From: Wurfbainia villosa
Lineage: Eukaryota > Streptophyta > Magnoliopsida > Zingiberales > Zingiberaceae
DNA length: 64,000 nt
Direction of reading: 5' to 3'
NCBI GenBank assembly: GCA_025175895.1
Contig: CM046003.1
Location: forward strand, 93,881,172-93,945,171
Numbering within the stretch: the stretch's first letter is position 1; the number at the start of each line of letters is the position of its first letter. A program made the translations under genes and the position numbers. The notes under the pieces are model-generated. The model was not told the DNA's origin and searched no databases. It saw only the letters and a program-made list of their open reading frames with translations. Below, piece by piece: positions 36,282 to 48,000 of this stretch.

Positions 36282-36746
36282 CTCGTATGCTTTGAGCATG
36301 ACGAGTAGATATCAGTCAGATCCAGGTGAGCATCACTGGATAGTAGTCAAGAATATTCTTAAGTACTTGAGAAGGACTAAAGAATATTTCTTGATATTTT
36401 GAGGCGATGAGGAGCTAGCTGTAAAGGGTTACAGCGATGTCAGCTTCCAAATTGACCAGGATGATTATAGATTGTAGTCAGGGTTCGTGTTTTGCTTGAA
36501 TAGTGGCGCTGTGAGCTGGAAGAGTTCCAAGCAGGACACAATTACTGATTCTACAACAGAGGCTGAATATATCGGTGCTTCCATCTCATTCGAGAGATTA
36601 TCGATAGAGGAGATGTGAAGATTTGCAGAGTACCCACAGAGGCTAACATCACAAATCCCTTGACCAAGGCTTTGGCACAGAAAAAGTATGATGGTCACAC
36701 TAAGTCATTGGGTATTAGATACTACGATGATTGGCACTGGTGCTAG
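36282..36746 (+). pseudogene. Angela pol, RT end and RNase H remnant
   Basis: This resumes the Angela frame after the GATGT duplication: SYALSMTSRYQSDPGEHHW, YLRRTKEYFLIF, then VSWKSSKQDTITDSTTEAEY. Stops occur near 36402 (TGA) and at 36475-36477 (TAG). About 120 bp is then missing between EYIGAS and HLIREII, which removes the middle of RNase H. The gene ends NPLTKALAQKKYDG...DWHWC with a stop at 36744-36746, eight bases before the 3' LTR. The GTGGGAGAT polypurine tract lies between. Confidence 0.9.
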
Positions 36747-36754
36747 TGGGAGAT

Positions 36755-38581
36755 TGTTAGTGAAAGCCCTAGAGCCAATCATGTGATGATTGTTGTATGG
36801 ACTTTATTGTATCATATTCCTATTTATAAAGACATGGTTATTATATTTACTTGTATTGGTGCCAAATAACTAAATATAATAATGTCCTTGAGTAGTAGGT
36901 TCTTATCTATATCAATAGATTGGTTGAATCGATAATGAGATGATATAGAGAACACTACTCTTAATCATTCCTAGTCAAGTATTAACATTCAGGGACAATG
37001 TTAATGCGTAGAGACTAGCATGTAGGTCAACTCGATGACTTGATCTCACAAGTCATGAATATGAGATATTAAGTTGACACATGGGTATACATTAGAGAAT
37101 GTATACTGAATGACCCTCCATGAGAAAGTATCATGGATCGTTATATGAGTGTCATATACTTTCTCATGTGGCTATTAGTATGACTATTAGTCCTTAGACC
37201 TGAAGTCACCATGGTACCCTACATAAGGAGTTGCATACTTTGGCTTCGTCAAACGTCACCCGTAAATGGGTGGACTATAAAGGCGATTACTGGGTATGTA
37301 ACAAATTATGCGGAGGGATGTGAGTGATGTAGATGGGATCTATCCCTCCTATATGACGGGGGTGATATCGATATTCTTGATAGAGTGAGACCACGAAGTG
37401 CATGGCCATGCCCAAATGAGTCAATATGAGATATTGAGCTCATTGGATTAGAGTGAGTCTACTTGGAGTTCAAGATATAGATTGTACCGAGGATGACATG
37501 GTCTATGCCTCAATTGGTCAATCTAGATATCAAGGATAGAGGAACATTGTCATATATTATGAGAGTCACAAAGGTGATGTTGGAGCTCAACATTCTTGTA
37601 ACTTGGGAAGCAATGATGTGTTGCTAGATACCGCTCATTGCTTATGTTCCTAAATTGGTTTAGGGACATTGCCAACGTTATAAGAACCTATATGGTCACA
37701 CACAAAGGGCAATTAGATGGAGATTAGGTTCATATGATGAACCATGAGGATTAGGTTCATGGGATGAACAAAATTGGATTAAGAGTAATCCTACTTAGAC
37801 TAATTGAGTTGGACTCAATTTGATTCAAGTGTTGAATGAGTCTAATTTAGATTTGATTCATCAAATCAATTTAGATTAATAAATAGAGATTCATTAAATT
37901 AAAATTGACTTGAATCAAGTGGTTGGATTTGATCAACCATGGGAGATAAGAGGTCAAGTTTGACTTGACTTGAGAGGGAAGATGAAAGGTCAAGTTTGAC
38001 TTGACCAAATGACATGTCATGATGATGACTTGGCATGGCCGGCCAATGATGATGCTCCACATCATCAATGACTTATCATGTGGTGCCACCTCATGAGGGA
38101 GACCAAGAGCCATTGGTTCTTGGAGTTACATGCATGCGTGTAACCTCCCAAGCCTTGATGTGGCCGACAACTTCTTGATGAGGAGTGAATGGTTTTTGGG
38201 TAACTCCATCTTCTTCTTCCTTGGATCATCTTCTTCCTTGGCCTCTTCCTCTCTTGCTATCCCAATCCTCCATTGCTGAGACCTTCAAGGAGTGCTAGCA
38301 CACTCAAGATTGTCTTTTTTCCACCTATTGCTTGTGTGGATACCAATAGAGGAGTGTGCACTTGACACTCTCGAGTTCCGACAATCCATTTGGACGAGCG
38401 GGATAAGCGAAGGGCATTGCTTCAAGGGTAACTTCTTATCATGTAGATCTAGAGTAGATCTAAAGGTATTAAACACATACATGTTAGTTTTATTTTTTTA
38501 TACTTCGCACGGATCCGTGGTCGGGGCTTCCGAGGTTTCTGCAACGCAAAAAGCAGTTTTTGCGGCTTAGAAAACCCAACA
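36755..38581 (+). repeat. Angela 3' LTR
   Basis: It spans TGTTAGTGAAAGCCC to AAAACCCAACA, followed by the duplicated target CAAGA. The two GGTCAAGTTTGACTTGACC-type palindromes are conserved at 37952-37969 and 37988-38006. Confidence 0.92.
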
Positions 38582-38586
38582 CAAGA

Positions 38587-39038
38587 CTATAGAGGAAGCA
38601 GAGGAGCTGATAGAAGCGGTGTCCTAGAACAACCATCAATGGGCTTCCGAACATGGTCAACCTACGCCTGCAGCGGGATGATACACTATCAACTTCATGG
38701 ACCACCTGACAGTAAGGATGGACGCGCTCAACATATGGTTCTAATCTTTGAATCCTTCATCTGCATGCGCGGCCATTAACTTTAGAGAGGGAGCGACAAC
38801 GTATCGAGAGGACCACTATGGAGGGCAGGGAATCTCAGAGGAGCAGATAGAGCATATTGACGCGGTTGGGGACTATGACCAAAGGCCCAACAACCCATAC
38901 TCCAATACCTATAATCCTGGATGGAGGAATCACCCGAATTTCTCCTATAAGAATAACTCGGGAAACTCACAACCAACAGGGGGTATGGGCAGCAGCAGGG
39001 CAATGGGCAGTGACCATAGAAGTCCAGACTGGAACTGA
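38587..39038 (+). pseudogene. Athila-like gag, part 2
   Basis: This continues the gag interrupted at 20316. A TIEEAEELIEAVS block ends in a TAG at 38625-38627 where family members usually continue. Next come a stretch with further stops and an Asn/Pro/Gly-rich segment (NPYSNTYNPGWRNHPNFSY) typical of the gypsy gag tail. It encodes no product on its own. Confidence 0.82.
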
Positions 39039-39850
39039 TGATAGAGGACTTCATTGCTACCCAAATTAAGGCCAATGAGGAATTTCGTCGCCAACATCAG
39101 AAGTCTGAAGAATCACTCAGAGACTTGAAGACCACCGTTGACGACCTTGCAAGTCACACCAGGATGTTGGAGACGCAAGTGGCCCAGATAGCCCAAACCA
39201 TGTCACAACCTGTGAAGAGCTCTCCGATGAGTCAACCTAAAGAGGAAGGAGTGGGGCAGAGTAGCAAATTCTCCAAGGGGTGTGCAACCATGATTACCAT
39301 CCTACCTGACCAAGCTGAAATTGAAGATAAGAATCCACTATAGCTTGAGGACCCCGGTGAATTTGTTATCCCCTACTCAATTTATAGGGAGAGCTTCGAT
39401 GAAGCTCTATGCGACTTAGGGTCATCAGTCAGTGTGATGCCCTATGCATACTATCTGAAGATGGGACTAAATGGGCTCCAACTAGCGAATCTTGGTATTC
39501 GTATGGGGGATGACTCAGTCAAGGAACCCGTCGTCTTGCTAGCACACGTGCCTGTGGTGATTGAGGATTTCGTGATACCCATGGACTTCATCATACTGGA
39601 CATAGGACCAGATCTCTAGAATTCCATCATTCTAGGAAGGCCTTTTCTAGCAACTGCAGGGGTGTGCATAGACATGAAGGCACACCAGATCTCCCTGGAG
39701 GTAGATGGGGAGATCATCCTCTTCAGCCTTTCGGAGCACAGAGCCCCCTACCTCGATGGCTTCACATTTAGCAGAATGAAGCTGGAACCACCAGATGAAG
39801 CTTCCAAGACTGATGAATGGAGGTTCACTGAACCTCCAGAGCCAAGTTGA
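39038..39850 (+). pseudogene. Athila-like gag tail and retropepsin
   Basis: The first 100 codons form a coiled-coil-like linker (HQKSEESLRDLKTTVDDLAS). The aspartic protease follows: ALCDLGSSVSVMPYAYY has the active-site D-L-G of plant gypsy proteases, and later blocks include VIPMDFIILDIGPDL and ILGRPFLATAGVCIDMK. In-frame TAG codons at 39341-39343 and 39617-39619 break it. The protease would cut the gag-pol precursor. RT should follow but does not. Confidence 0.88.
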
Positions 39851-40449
39851 TAGTGGAGTGTGGTCGAGCTAAATGACCTTAAACAAAGCGCTTCTTGGGA
39901 GGCAACCCAATTTTAGTTTTAGATTTCTTTTTGATTGTATCGTCTGCATTTATTTAATTTTAATTTTGATTTCCATCTCATTTAGAATTAGGACTAGAAA
40001 AGAACATTGCTAGGCAAAAATAAAATCTATATTAGCTTACACGGCGAAGTGTATGAGGAAATTCAAACCGTGGTGCATAAATGGGTGAAAAAAAGGGGAC
40101 ACACAGCCTGACCGTGTGTTTTCCCACGGTCGTGCCCGACTGACCCAAGGCGCACACAGCCTGGCCATGTGTTTTCGCACGATCGTGTCGTGCAAGGTTA
40201 AAAGGGGTGAGACATGTGTTTTCACCCTGTTTGTGTCGTGTGCTTCGAGTGCTCTTGCCCTAGCCGTGTAGTTTTGTCTTCCTCGCCACCTAGAAGCACT
40301 TATAACCTCAAAGGAAACCAAAAGAAGCAAGGATGAGGAGGACCAAGCATGTAGCACCTCGATCAGGTGCTTAAGAGCGACGAACAAGGAGAGTCGACGC
40401 CCCTCAAGCTCCGAAGGAGGGTAACGCCCTACCCACTCTTCTTTTTCGC
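39851..40449 (+). other. Athila-like spacer between protease and ORF-1
   Basis: This is noncoding. AAGCGCTTCTTGGGAGGCA near 39886-39905 is a motif I know as common downstream of coding regions in plant gypsy elements. No RT, RNase H or integrase residues can be seen on either strand. Confidence 0.65.
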
Positions 40450-40730
40450 AATAATGAACATAAAGATAGATATAATATTTTTTCTACTCGTAAACTCACT
40501 GCTACTAGGTACTTAGATGAAGATTTGCTAGAGTCTTTAGGGTTGTTGGGTGATATTCAAGCCCTATTTGCAAAAATAGGGTGGGAAGAGATGATGGGAA
40601 TAAGGCACCCAACCTACCCTAGGATAGTTCTAGAATTTTTGAGTTCCTTAGAGGCGGAAATTTTAATGGGTAGAGAGAGCGAGGAGGGTAGGATAACTTT
40701 TAGACTTTTCAACGTTGAGCATGAATGGAT
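40450..40730 (+). pseudogene. ATHILA ORF-1-like gene, part 1
   Basis: The frame reads RYLDEDLLESLGLLGDIQAL, then IGWEEMMGIRHPTYPRIVLE, FLSSLEAEIL and GRITFRLFNVEHEW. This matches the start of the plant ATHILA ORF-1 family as I remember it: a Leu-rich opening, PTY, EFLSSL and FRLFN blocks. The molecular function of that family is unknown. It is cut at 40731 by SIRE-3 and resumes at 49849. Confidence 0.8.
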
Positions 40731-41947
40731 TGTTAGGGCAATCTCTTGCCATGATAAGGTTTTGATGTGTGTGGCAAAGGGTTTAAGTTAGGATGATATT
40801 GTTATGTGCGTTGGAGTCTTGTAGGACTTAGTAATTCGCACATGGAGCCTTGGCGGGTTCACCCTCACAACCTCGGTCCTTGAGTCGGTGAAGGATGACT
40901 TTGCGGAAGTCATGCGCTTGGAGCATCCAAGGGACCGCCGGACGAGATGACTTGAAGTGAAGCCAAGGAAGCAGACTTCGGAGGCAAGAGACGCGAAGGA
41001 GCATTGCAGAGCCGTGCGCCTAATGCTGCCGAGGGACGTGGCCACGAACGAAGAGAGCTTCGGCAAGGGACTTCGAGTGAGATGAGAGAATGAGTGAAAT
41101 GTAAGTATCTCATTAGGTGAACTTGGCCGGATGGCTGAGTGTCGGAGACTTGACCACAAGGGTTAAGGTTTACCCGACCGCCGGAAGCTCAAACTTATGT
41201 TAAGTTTGAGTTTCACTGACACCGATCATTGCCATGTAATGGCGATCGGCTAATCGAGTCGTGTTCGGCGGTATCGGTGATGGGTTTATGCCCGTGATCG
41301 GGAAGGATGTCGCGAACACAACTCATGATCGGAGGCGTCGACTACGGAGGCGGCGATCGGGGCGTCGATTCTGAAGGGATCGGTGATGAGGTCCATTAGT
41401 CGACTGCCAAGTGTTCCGTTGGACTACAACGGTCAGGATCCGACGTGTTCGGAGGCTATTGGAGTGGCGACAGTCGACTGCCAAGGGCAGCAGTCGACTG
41501 GTGGCGGCCAACGAGAAGAAATCAGCCCTCTCTATAAAAAGAGAGGGTGTGGAGCTTTGGGAGGTTAATGCTCAAGTTCTAAACGACCATCCAAGTGCTC
41601 TACAAGATTCAAACTCCTTCTCTTAGCTTTCTTTCACATCTATTGTAAAAGAAGGAGTGTGCTTGATTTGTAAAGGTTACCTCCACCTAGCTTGGTGCAA
41701 AGGAGAGACGAATAGTGATTGGCTTTGAAGGAGTGATTCACCTCGGATGAATCGGGACCATGGATTAGCGGCGTAGCCGTGAACCACGTTACATCTTGCG
41801 TTAGCGATTTGATTCTTGTCTTGTATATTTACTTGTCTTGTCTTATTGTATTCCGCTTGCACTAACCGTTTGTAGACGAGTAAATTATGACATCCATCGT
41901 AAGAGGGCTATTCACCCCCCTCTAGCCGGCTGTTTCGATCCCCAACA
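40731..41947 (+). repeat. SIRE-3 5' LTR
   Basis: It spans TGTTAGGGCAATCTC to CGATCCCCAACA (1217 bp). It has GATCG-rich sequence at 41216-41400, CAGTCGACTG-type motifs at 41398-41500, and a TATA box at 41533-41539. The end CACCCCCCTCTAG...CCAACA is typical of SIRE-type LTRs. Confidence 0.92.
41533..41539 (+). promoter_or_regulatory. TATA box of the SIRE-3 5' LTR
   Basis: TATAAAA lies within CCCTCTCTATAAAAAGAGAG, a small inverted repeat around the box. The counterpart in the 3' LTR is at 49430-49436. The palindromic motif array lies immediately upstream. Confidence 0.65.
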
Positions 41948-41948
41948 A

Positions 41949-41962
41949 GTGGTATCAGAGCC
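41949..41962 (+). other. Primer-binding site of SIRE-3
   Basis: GTGGTATCAGAGCC follows the LTR by one base and is the undamaged complement of the initiator methionine tRNA 3' end. Confidence 0.92.
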
Positions 41963-42009
41963 ATGGAAAGCTTGTCGAGGACTAACCGCCACAACAAGCA
42001 ACATTCAAA

Positions 42010-43746
42010 ATGGCGGCTCGACATCCACCCACCCAGTTCGACGAATTCTCTGGGTGGAAAAAGAGAATGGAGGTATTTTTCGAAACAGATTTTGATATTA
42101 TGATTACAATGGAATCCGGTTTCGTTTTGCCTAGGGATGAAGAAGGGAAGCCAATAGAGAAATCTAGGTGGACCAAAAAGCAAAGGGAAGAGCACCTTGC
42201 AAACTCAAAAGCCAAGCATCATCTTTTCAATGTGCTCCCCCAACAAGAGATCAACCGGATTGGAGAATGCCTAAGTGCCAAGGAGATGTGGGAGAAGCTA
42301 ATTGATCTTCATGAAGGCACATCCGAGGCGAAGCTAGCAAGGAGAGACCTCCTTCGCTCCCAACTCAACAACATTAAACTAGAAAAGGGAGAAAAGGTAA
42401 TTTCCTTACATTCTCATTTCAAGGAAATTATAACCGGTTTGTCAAGTGTAGGTGAAAAGCTCTCCAATCGGGATATGGTAATGAAGGCCATAGATGTCTT
42501 TCCCCGGTCCTCAAAGTGGAGCTCCATGGTGGACTCATTCTATATCTCAAAGAATTTAGAAGTGAGCACCTTGGAGGAGTTCTTCTCAACAATGGAACTC
42601 CACGAAACGAGGCTTGAAGGAATACAAGAAGAGCCAAGAATCCAATCTTCAAGAGGAGTAGCTTTGATGGCAAACAAGGGGAAGAAGAAGATGGAGATCC
42701 CCTCCTCCGATGATGATGAAGCCTCTTTCTCCTCCTCCATGGATGGCACGGAAGAAGTGTATATGGTAAGGAGGGTAAGGCATGCTTTAAAGGGTTTTCA
42801 TTTTAATAAATCTAATGATAGGAATAGAAGACCAAGGGAGAAAATCATTTGCTACAATTGCCAAGGAGAGGGACACATAAGGGATAATTGTCCCCTCTTG
42901 AACAAAAGCAAGGAGGAGAAGAGAAAGAAAGAAGAAAAGAAGAAGAAAAAGGGTAGCAAGAAGAAAAAGGAAGAAGAAAAGAAGGCAAAGGAAAAGGGGA
43001 AGGCCAAAGCATTCAAGGCCAAGACATGGGATGACCCTTCCTCCTCTTCTTCATCATCATCATCCGAGGAAGAAAATGCATTTGTCACCAACCTAGCATT
43101 GATGGCTTTCGATGACTTGGATTGCTCCTCCACCGAAAATGAAGAATCAAGCTCAAGTGGAGAGAGCTCAAGTGAAGGGGGAGCCTCTACATCCTCCTCA
43201 TCCGAAGAAGAAGAAGAGGACATGGAAACTATGGTAACAAACTTAACTCCTAAGAAAATAGTTTCCATGGTTTCTAGCTTAACTAGGAATTTATTTAGAG
43301 CTAAGAAGAAGAACAAAAGCATGCTAGATCAAATTAAGGACTTAGAAAGTAAGTTAGAAAAAGCATGTTTAAATGATGATAATATTTCTTCTAGCTTAAA
43401 TGATGCATGCTCACGTGATAACTATATGCCTTTGGATGTTAGTGATGCATGTATAGAAGAAAATAGGGCTTTAAGGGAAAAGGTAGACTATTTGACAAAA
43501 GCCCTAGAGAAATTCACAATTGGCTCAAACACCTTGAACATGATTATAGGGAGCCAAAGAGCTAGCTTCAATAAGAAAGGCCTAGGATACAAAGAAAAGA
43601 AAAATGAAAAGACCTACAAATGTCTAATTGCTAGGGGACAAGATAAGAAGAAAGTAATAGCTAGGAAATGGATTCCTAAGGAGTATCTAGTGAACCCCAT
43701 AGGCAAGAACTTATTTTGGGTTCCAAAATCCATCCTTAAGGGTTAG
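42010..43746 (+). CDS. SIRE-3 Gag, 578 aa, intact
   Basis: This is the only long intact protein gene in the window. It starts MAARHPPTQFDEFSGWKKRM, 62 bp after the LTR and just past the PBS. Residues about 65-205 form the UBN2-type copia capsid region (FNVLPQQEINRIGE, LARRDLLRSQLNN, FSTMELHETRLEG). Residues 281-294 are a complete zinc knuckle, CYNCQGEGHIRDNC, for RNA binding. Then come a Lys/Glu run (about 300-345), an acidic poly-Ser stretch (about 350-400) and a probable coiled coil (about 415-500). It ends with RKWIPKEYLVNPIGKN...FWVPKSILKG and a stop. The protein should assemble the cytoplasmic particle and package element RNA. No protease or other pol frame follows. SIRE-1 gag is collinear but broken. 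Confidence 0.93.
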   Translation: MAARHPPTQFDEFSGWKKRMEVFFETDFDIMITMESGFVLPRDEEGKPIEKSRWTKKQREEHLANSKAKHHLFNVLPQQEINRIGECLSAKEMWEKLIDLHEGTSEAKLARRDLLRSQLNNIKLEKGEKVISLHSHFKEIITGLSSVGEKLSNRDMVMKAIDVFPRSSKWSSMVDSFYISKNLEVSTLEEFFSTMELHETRLEGIQEEPRIQSSRGVALMANKGKKKMEIPSSDDDEASFSSSMDGTEEVYMVRRVRHALKGFHFNKSNDRNRRPREKIICYNCQGEGHIRDNCPLLNKSKEEKRKKEEKKKKKGSKKKKEEEKKAKEKGKAKAFKAKTWDDPSSSSSSSSSEEENAFVTNLALMAFDDLDCSSTENEESSSSGESSSEGGASTSSSSEEEEEDMETMVTNLTPKKIVSMVSSLTRNLFRAKKKNKSMLDQIKDLESKLEKACLNDDNISSSLNDACSRDNYMPLDVSDACIEENRALREKVDYLTKALEKFTIGSNTLNMIIGSQRASFNKKGLGYKEKKNEKTYKCLIARGQDKKKVIARKWIPKEYLVNPIGKNLFWVPKSILKG

Positions 43747-45039
43747 AAAACCCCTAGGGTAGTCAACCATATGCAATTGACCTATATCATATTTTGGTTG
43801 ACTTAGGATGGCGGGACAACATTTTTAAATAGTGTTAGGTGATGATAACGTGTCTATAAATAGTTAATAATGCTTAAATCATGATAATTAATGTAATTGT
43901 TATGTATGTTTGCAATCATGATTTATGATTTTGAAATTTGGCACGTCATCATGAGAAATAGGGTTAAATCATGCTTTAGGTGATAATTTGTTTATTATCA
44001 TGACATAATACCTAATGCATGATAACAATTCAATGAATACATGTGTTTCGTGATCATAATGTAGAATTAATTGATATATGCCTTTATGATCATGAGGATT
44101 GTTAGGTTGATACTTAACCTTGATAGAATTGTATGAATATAATGGTTAAGTATATACAAATACCCCCTAGGATGCATCTCACACTCACCATAGGCTACTT
44201 TGATTGAAAACTTAGCATGGGTGAGATGTTAGGATGATACAAATGTCCACTAATGCCTATGACATTTAGATGGTCATTTAAGGTATCAAAATAGCAATAA
44301 TAGACCAATCATGGGGAATGCTTATGTTTAATTCATAGACATATTGCCCAAAGATCATGGCTGGATATTTCATATGTTTTTAAAACAATTTCTTACCCTA
44401 AAATCTATGTATTCATGTTCTGAAACAATTGGATGCAAAACTAGGTAGTTAACTTGATACTAGAATAATCAAAAACCTAGTGGTTTTTAAAGCTTTTGGA
44501 TTTTTGGTAAAAACAAGAAAATCTAATGAATTTTCATGAAAACCTATTTTTCATTAATATATATACTTAAAATAAATATGTTCCTCAAATTTCATGATTT
44601 TTCAAATTTTCTGGAATTTTTAATGCATTTCTGAAATTACAGAAATCGAATTTGAATCCGTTGTGCCCGATCATTGCCATGCGATAGCGATCATTGCTCA
44701 CTAAAAACAGCCCAATATTTTTTGATTTCAGATTTTAATCATGTTTTTGGTGTTCTCTTTCTATTAGACCTGATGCCATGAGTTTATAAATTAGGATTAA
44801 TCTTTTTGATGGTGTCAAAGGAAGAGAAATGTATGTTTAAGTAATGGGGAATATATTTTGGGGGAGAAATGATTATGCTTATGAAAGGGGGAGAAAATGT
44901 TTATGGGGAGTTCATGGATTAAGGGGGAGTTGCATGTTGCTATATCATGTTTATGTTTACAAGCCTTCTTACCTTAGAATTTTCATCAAATGTTTTTACC
45001 TAACTTAAACGGATTGCCACACATCAAAAAGGGGGAGAT
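43747..45039 (+). other. SIRE-3 3' noncoding region and polypurine tract
   Basis: AT-rich DNA without a recognisable gene lies where pol would be expected. A GATCATTGCC-type motif pair occurs at 44670-44695. The end, ATCAAAAAGGGGGAGAT (45023-45039), is the polypurine tract next to the 3' LTR. Confidence 0.8.
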
Positions 45040-48000
45040 TGTTAGGGCAATCTCTTGCCATGATAAGGTTTTGATGTGTGTGGCAAAGGGTTTAAGTTAA
45101 GATGATATTGTTATGTGCGTTGGAGTCTTGCAGGACTTAGTAATTCGCACATGGAGCCTTGGCGGGTTCACCCTCACAACCTCGGTCCTTGTGTCACGCC
45201 CCGAGAGTATGCCGTGCCGAAAAGCAAACGGATGGCATCTCCACTGTACGTGGCAACATATCGGGTTAATACAAGGCCCGTAGGCCCATAACAACAATAT
45301 GATATACACAGATATCAACATATCAAACATACTAAACACAGCGGAAAAAATACAAACAGATCAACAAGATACAAAGACCAACTGTGCACTCCAGAGTGAC
45401 TTGACACGACAAGAATCATAACAGAAATCGAATCAAAGACCAAATACATACAATATGTCTGTATATCACAAATACGGAAACAATACAGGGAAAAACCCAA
45501 ACCAACAATCCGTAAGGATACAACAACACGGAAAACATATCCATTCGTCCGGTGTGAGATGGGATCAGCTGGCGAGCTCCGAACGTCCAAGGGATCTTCT
45601 ACCTGTTATATGGGCGACAGGAAGCCCAGGGTCCCGGGGTGGTGAGTATAAACTCAGGGGTAATATATAGAAAGTGCATGAACAACATATAAGGATAGAT
45701 CTACAAGTATACATGTGAAGATCTACAGGTATACAGCATGAGTCCAATAGACATACAGTCATATCCCAATCTAATACCAAGTAACTACAGTAAAATCATA
45801 CTCAATGTATATACTAAACTGATCAACTGAACATAAAGTAATGTACCAACGTACCCGACGATCTGCAACACCATAAGCTATAACATCCTGACAGATATAC
45901 AATAACATAACCCATATAATGTATCAAGTCAATCCCATACCTAACCAATACTCCAACATATGAACAATATATGATCACCTATAATAACAACCCGGTCCGT
46001 ACCACACAATGACATGATGCTAATCAAATGCATATAACAGTCTAAATCAACGCATGTATCATGCTCAACACATAGCAGTAAATAAAAATGCAAATGGAAT
46101 GTATCATGATGAACAAGCATGTGCAACAATCATAGCTCAATCAAATGCAGCATCTCACAGGCATATGTAAAACATATATCAAATACATGCACACATATAT
46201 ATCTGCAATGCATATGCATGGTCATGCCTGCGCACCCCACTCGCTACCACGACCCGGTGTGGCCTGGGTGGCGGGGACGCAGCAACTATCCACGACTCGT
46301 AGCCACCACTCTCGAGTGACCGGAGTTGGCGTGTAAACGAAGAGCTAGCCCGCCAGTAGAGCTATATGCTACCCACACGGGGTCCTCGCTCTGCTCCGTC
46401 CCTACCCATGAGTAGCGAGCAGCACCGGGACAAGCACATCACACGACCACTGTCTATAGTGGGTGAGTCGCTAACTACCACTCCGCGGGTGGCCAAGTGC
46501 GCATCTCCAGCTACCACCATCCATAGTGGCCGAGAACGGCACGCACAACAATGCTCTGCCCTCAACCCTGCAACCACTACCCCGAGTGGCCGAGGAGGCA
46601 GGATGACTGACGACTCGTCTCAACCACAAGGCAGACCCAGTCGTCAGCATGCATGAAATGTAATGATGCGTAGCTCACACACAAATCCTCACAACACTCC
46701 CTAACTCACGGGGAGACCTAGTCAACCAAAAGTCAACCATGCAAGGACTACAATCCATAAGACTCTCTCTATCATACAAAGAGTCATACACACCTGACAG
46801 TCAACAATGTTAAGACCTCTAATCAGTAGCGAGATACCATCGACCATCCATATAACCATACACAGGCACACAATCCATAATGGATATACCATCACGCTAG
46901 GACCTCTAGTCCATGGTTACATACTGACACCCATACACTTATCTATGCACAGACAACTAGATCCACCATAAATGCATCACTAACACGGATATGATATAAC
47001 AATCGACTCCATAATCCAAACCATCACCTAACCCTAGTGATGTAAGACAGTAACCCAATCTGAAGTCACAAAGATAAACCTAACCACTTGTACTTACTGA
47101 ACATCCATCAGCTAATACATAATAGGGTTTATAGTTCCTATCCGTGCTAGATAATCAATGAGTAACAGAGTACATATCTCAAAGGTCAAGGCAGTACAAG
47201 CATATGATTAAATAAGAGTGGATTTAAGGTAAACAGGTATAAACATAAATTCAAGATCATGCACTAGAATTTGATCAAAACTACCGGACCAGGTAGATAT
47301 TACCCACCTGATATATAATCCGTGCTATCCATCTCCACGTTCATGTATCCATCACCATCAAAGTCCTGAAACAATAGGATACCATTAAGTACCATCACAT
47401 ATCTAATGATCACGAATAAACATGATTGTTCTCCAACTATACCATCACTAGATCAAGCTTACCAAACTCAATTCCATCATCTACAGTAGCTCTGGAATCA
47501 AGCCCTCAGTCAAATAGAAACAATCCCTAGTTCAATACCAAGAATTCCTGAAATCACAATATTTATATCTGTTTCCATCCGATCCTCACTTCCAACATCC
47601 TTATTTAAATAAAACAAATATGCTCATCCCATAGCAATCCATTAACTTAATCAACATCGGAAAACCTTACCTCCCCAATTGCGTTGATAGCTTCGTTGAA
47701 ATCACAAAAATCCCAATCGTCGATACCAACGCAGGTTGCATTCCAGAGACACAATTATTCGAAAAATGTTAGGTCGTCGTCTCTTCCCTACTGGCTTATC
47801 GACAATCCACAGAGATTAAACAAAAGCAGATGAAGAGCAATAGATAGATCAAAGTAATCACCTCACAATGTTGCTTACGATCTAAGCTATAACAATGAGC
47901 TCGCTGCCATCCAGATCAACGGAGCAGAGCATGGAGGTGATGGTACATGGTAACTCACCGCAAAGAAGAGGCCCAATAACAGATCCAGCTGTTGACTGTA

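Larger units (their letters stand above)
20317..38581 (+). mobile_element. Angela-like copia element split by Copia-B
   Basis: LTRs of 1823 and 1827 bp (20317-22139 and 36755-38581) are flanked by the perfect duplication CAAGA (20312-20316 and 38582-38586). It has a primer-binding site, a 1.6 kb leader and a gag-pol gene that resumes after the nested Copia-B. Net length is about 9.1 kb. The LTR opening TGTTAGTGAAAGCCCTAGAG resembles the CCCTAGAGGC start known from BARE/WIS/Angela elements. The LTRs differ by scattered substitutions of a few percent by eye, so the insertion is not very recent. Confidence 0.93.

Noticed and set aside
42852..43322. 156-codon minus-strand frame opposite gag
   Set aside because: It is the antisense of the Lys/Glu/Ser-rich region of the intact gag. 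The poly-Phe/Ser peptide is a composition effect.
46366..46656. 96-codon frame in GC-rich DNA
   Set aside because: It lies inside the solo LTR at 45192-48769. It has no domain and no sign of a promoter or splice sites; GC richness lengthens chance frames.
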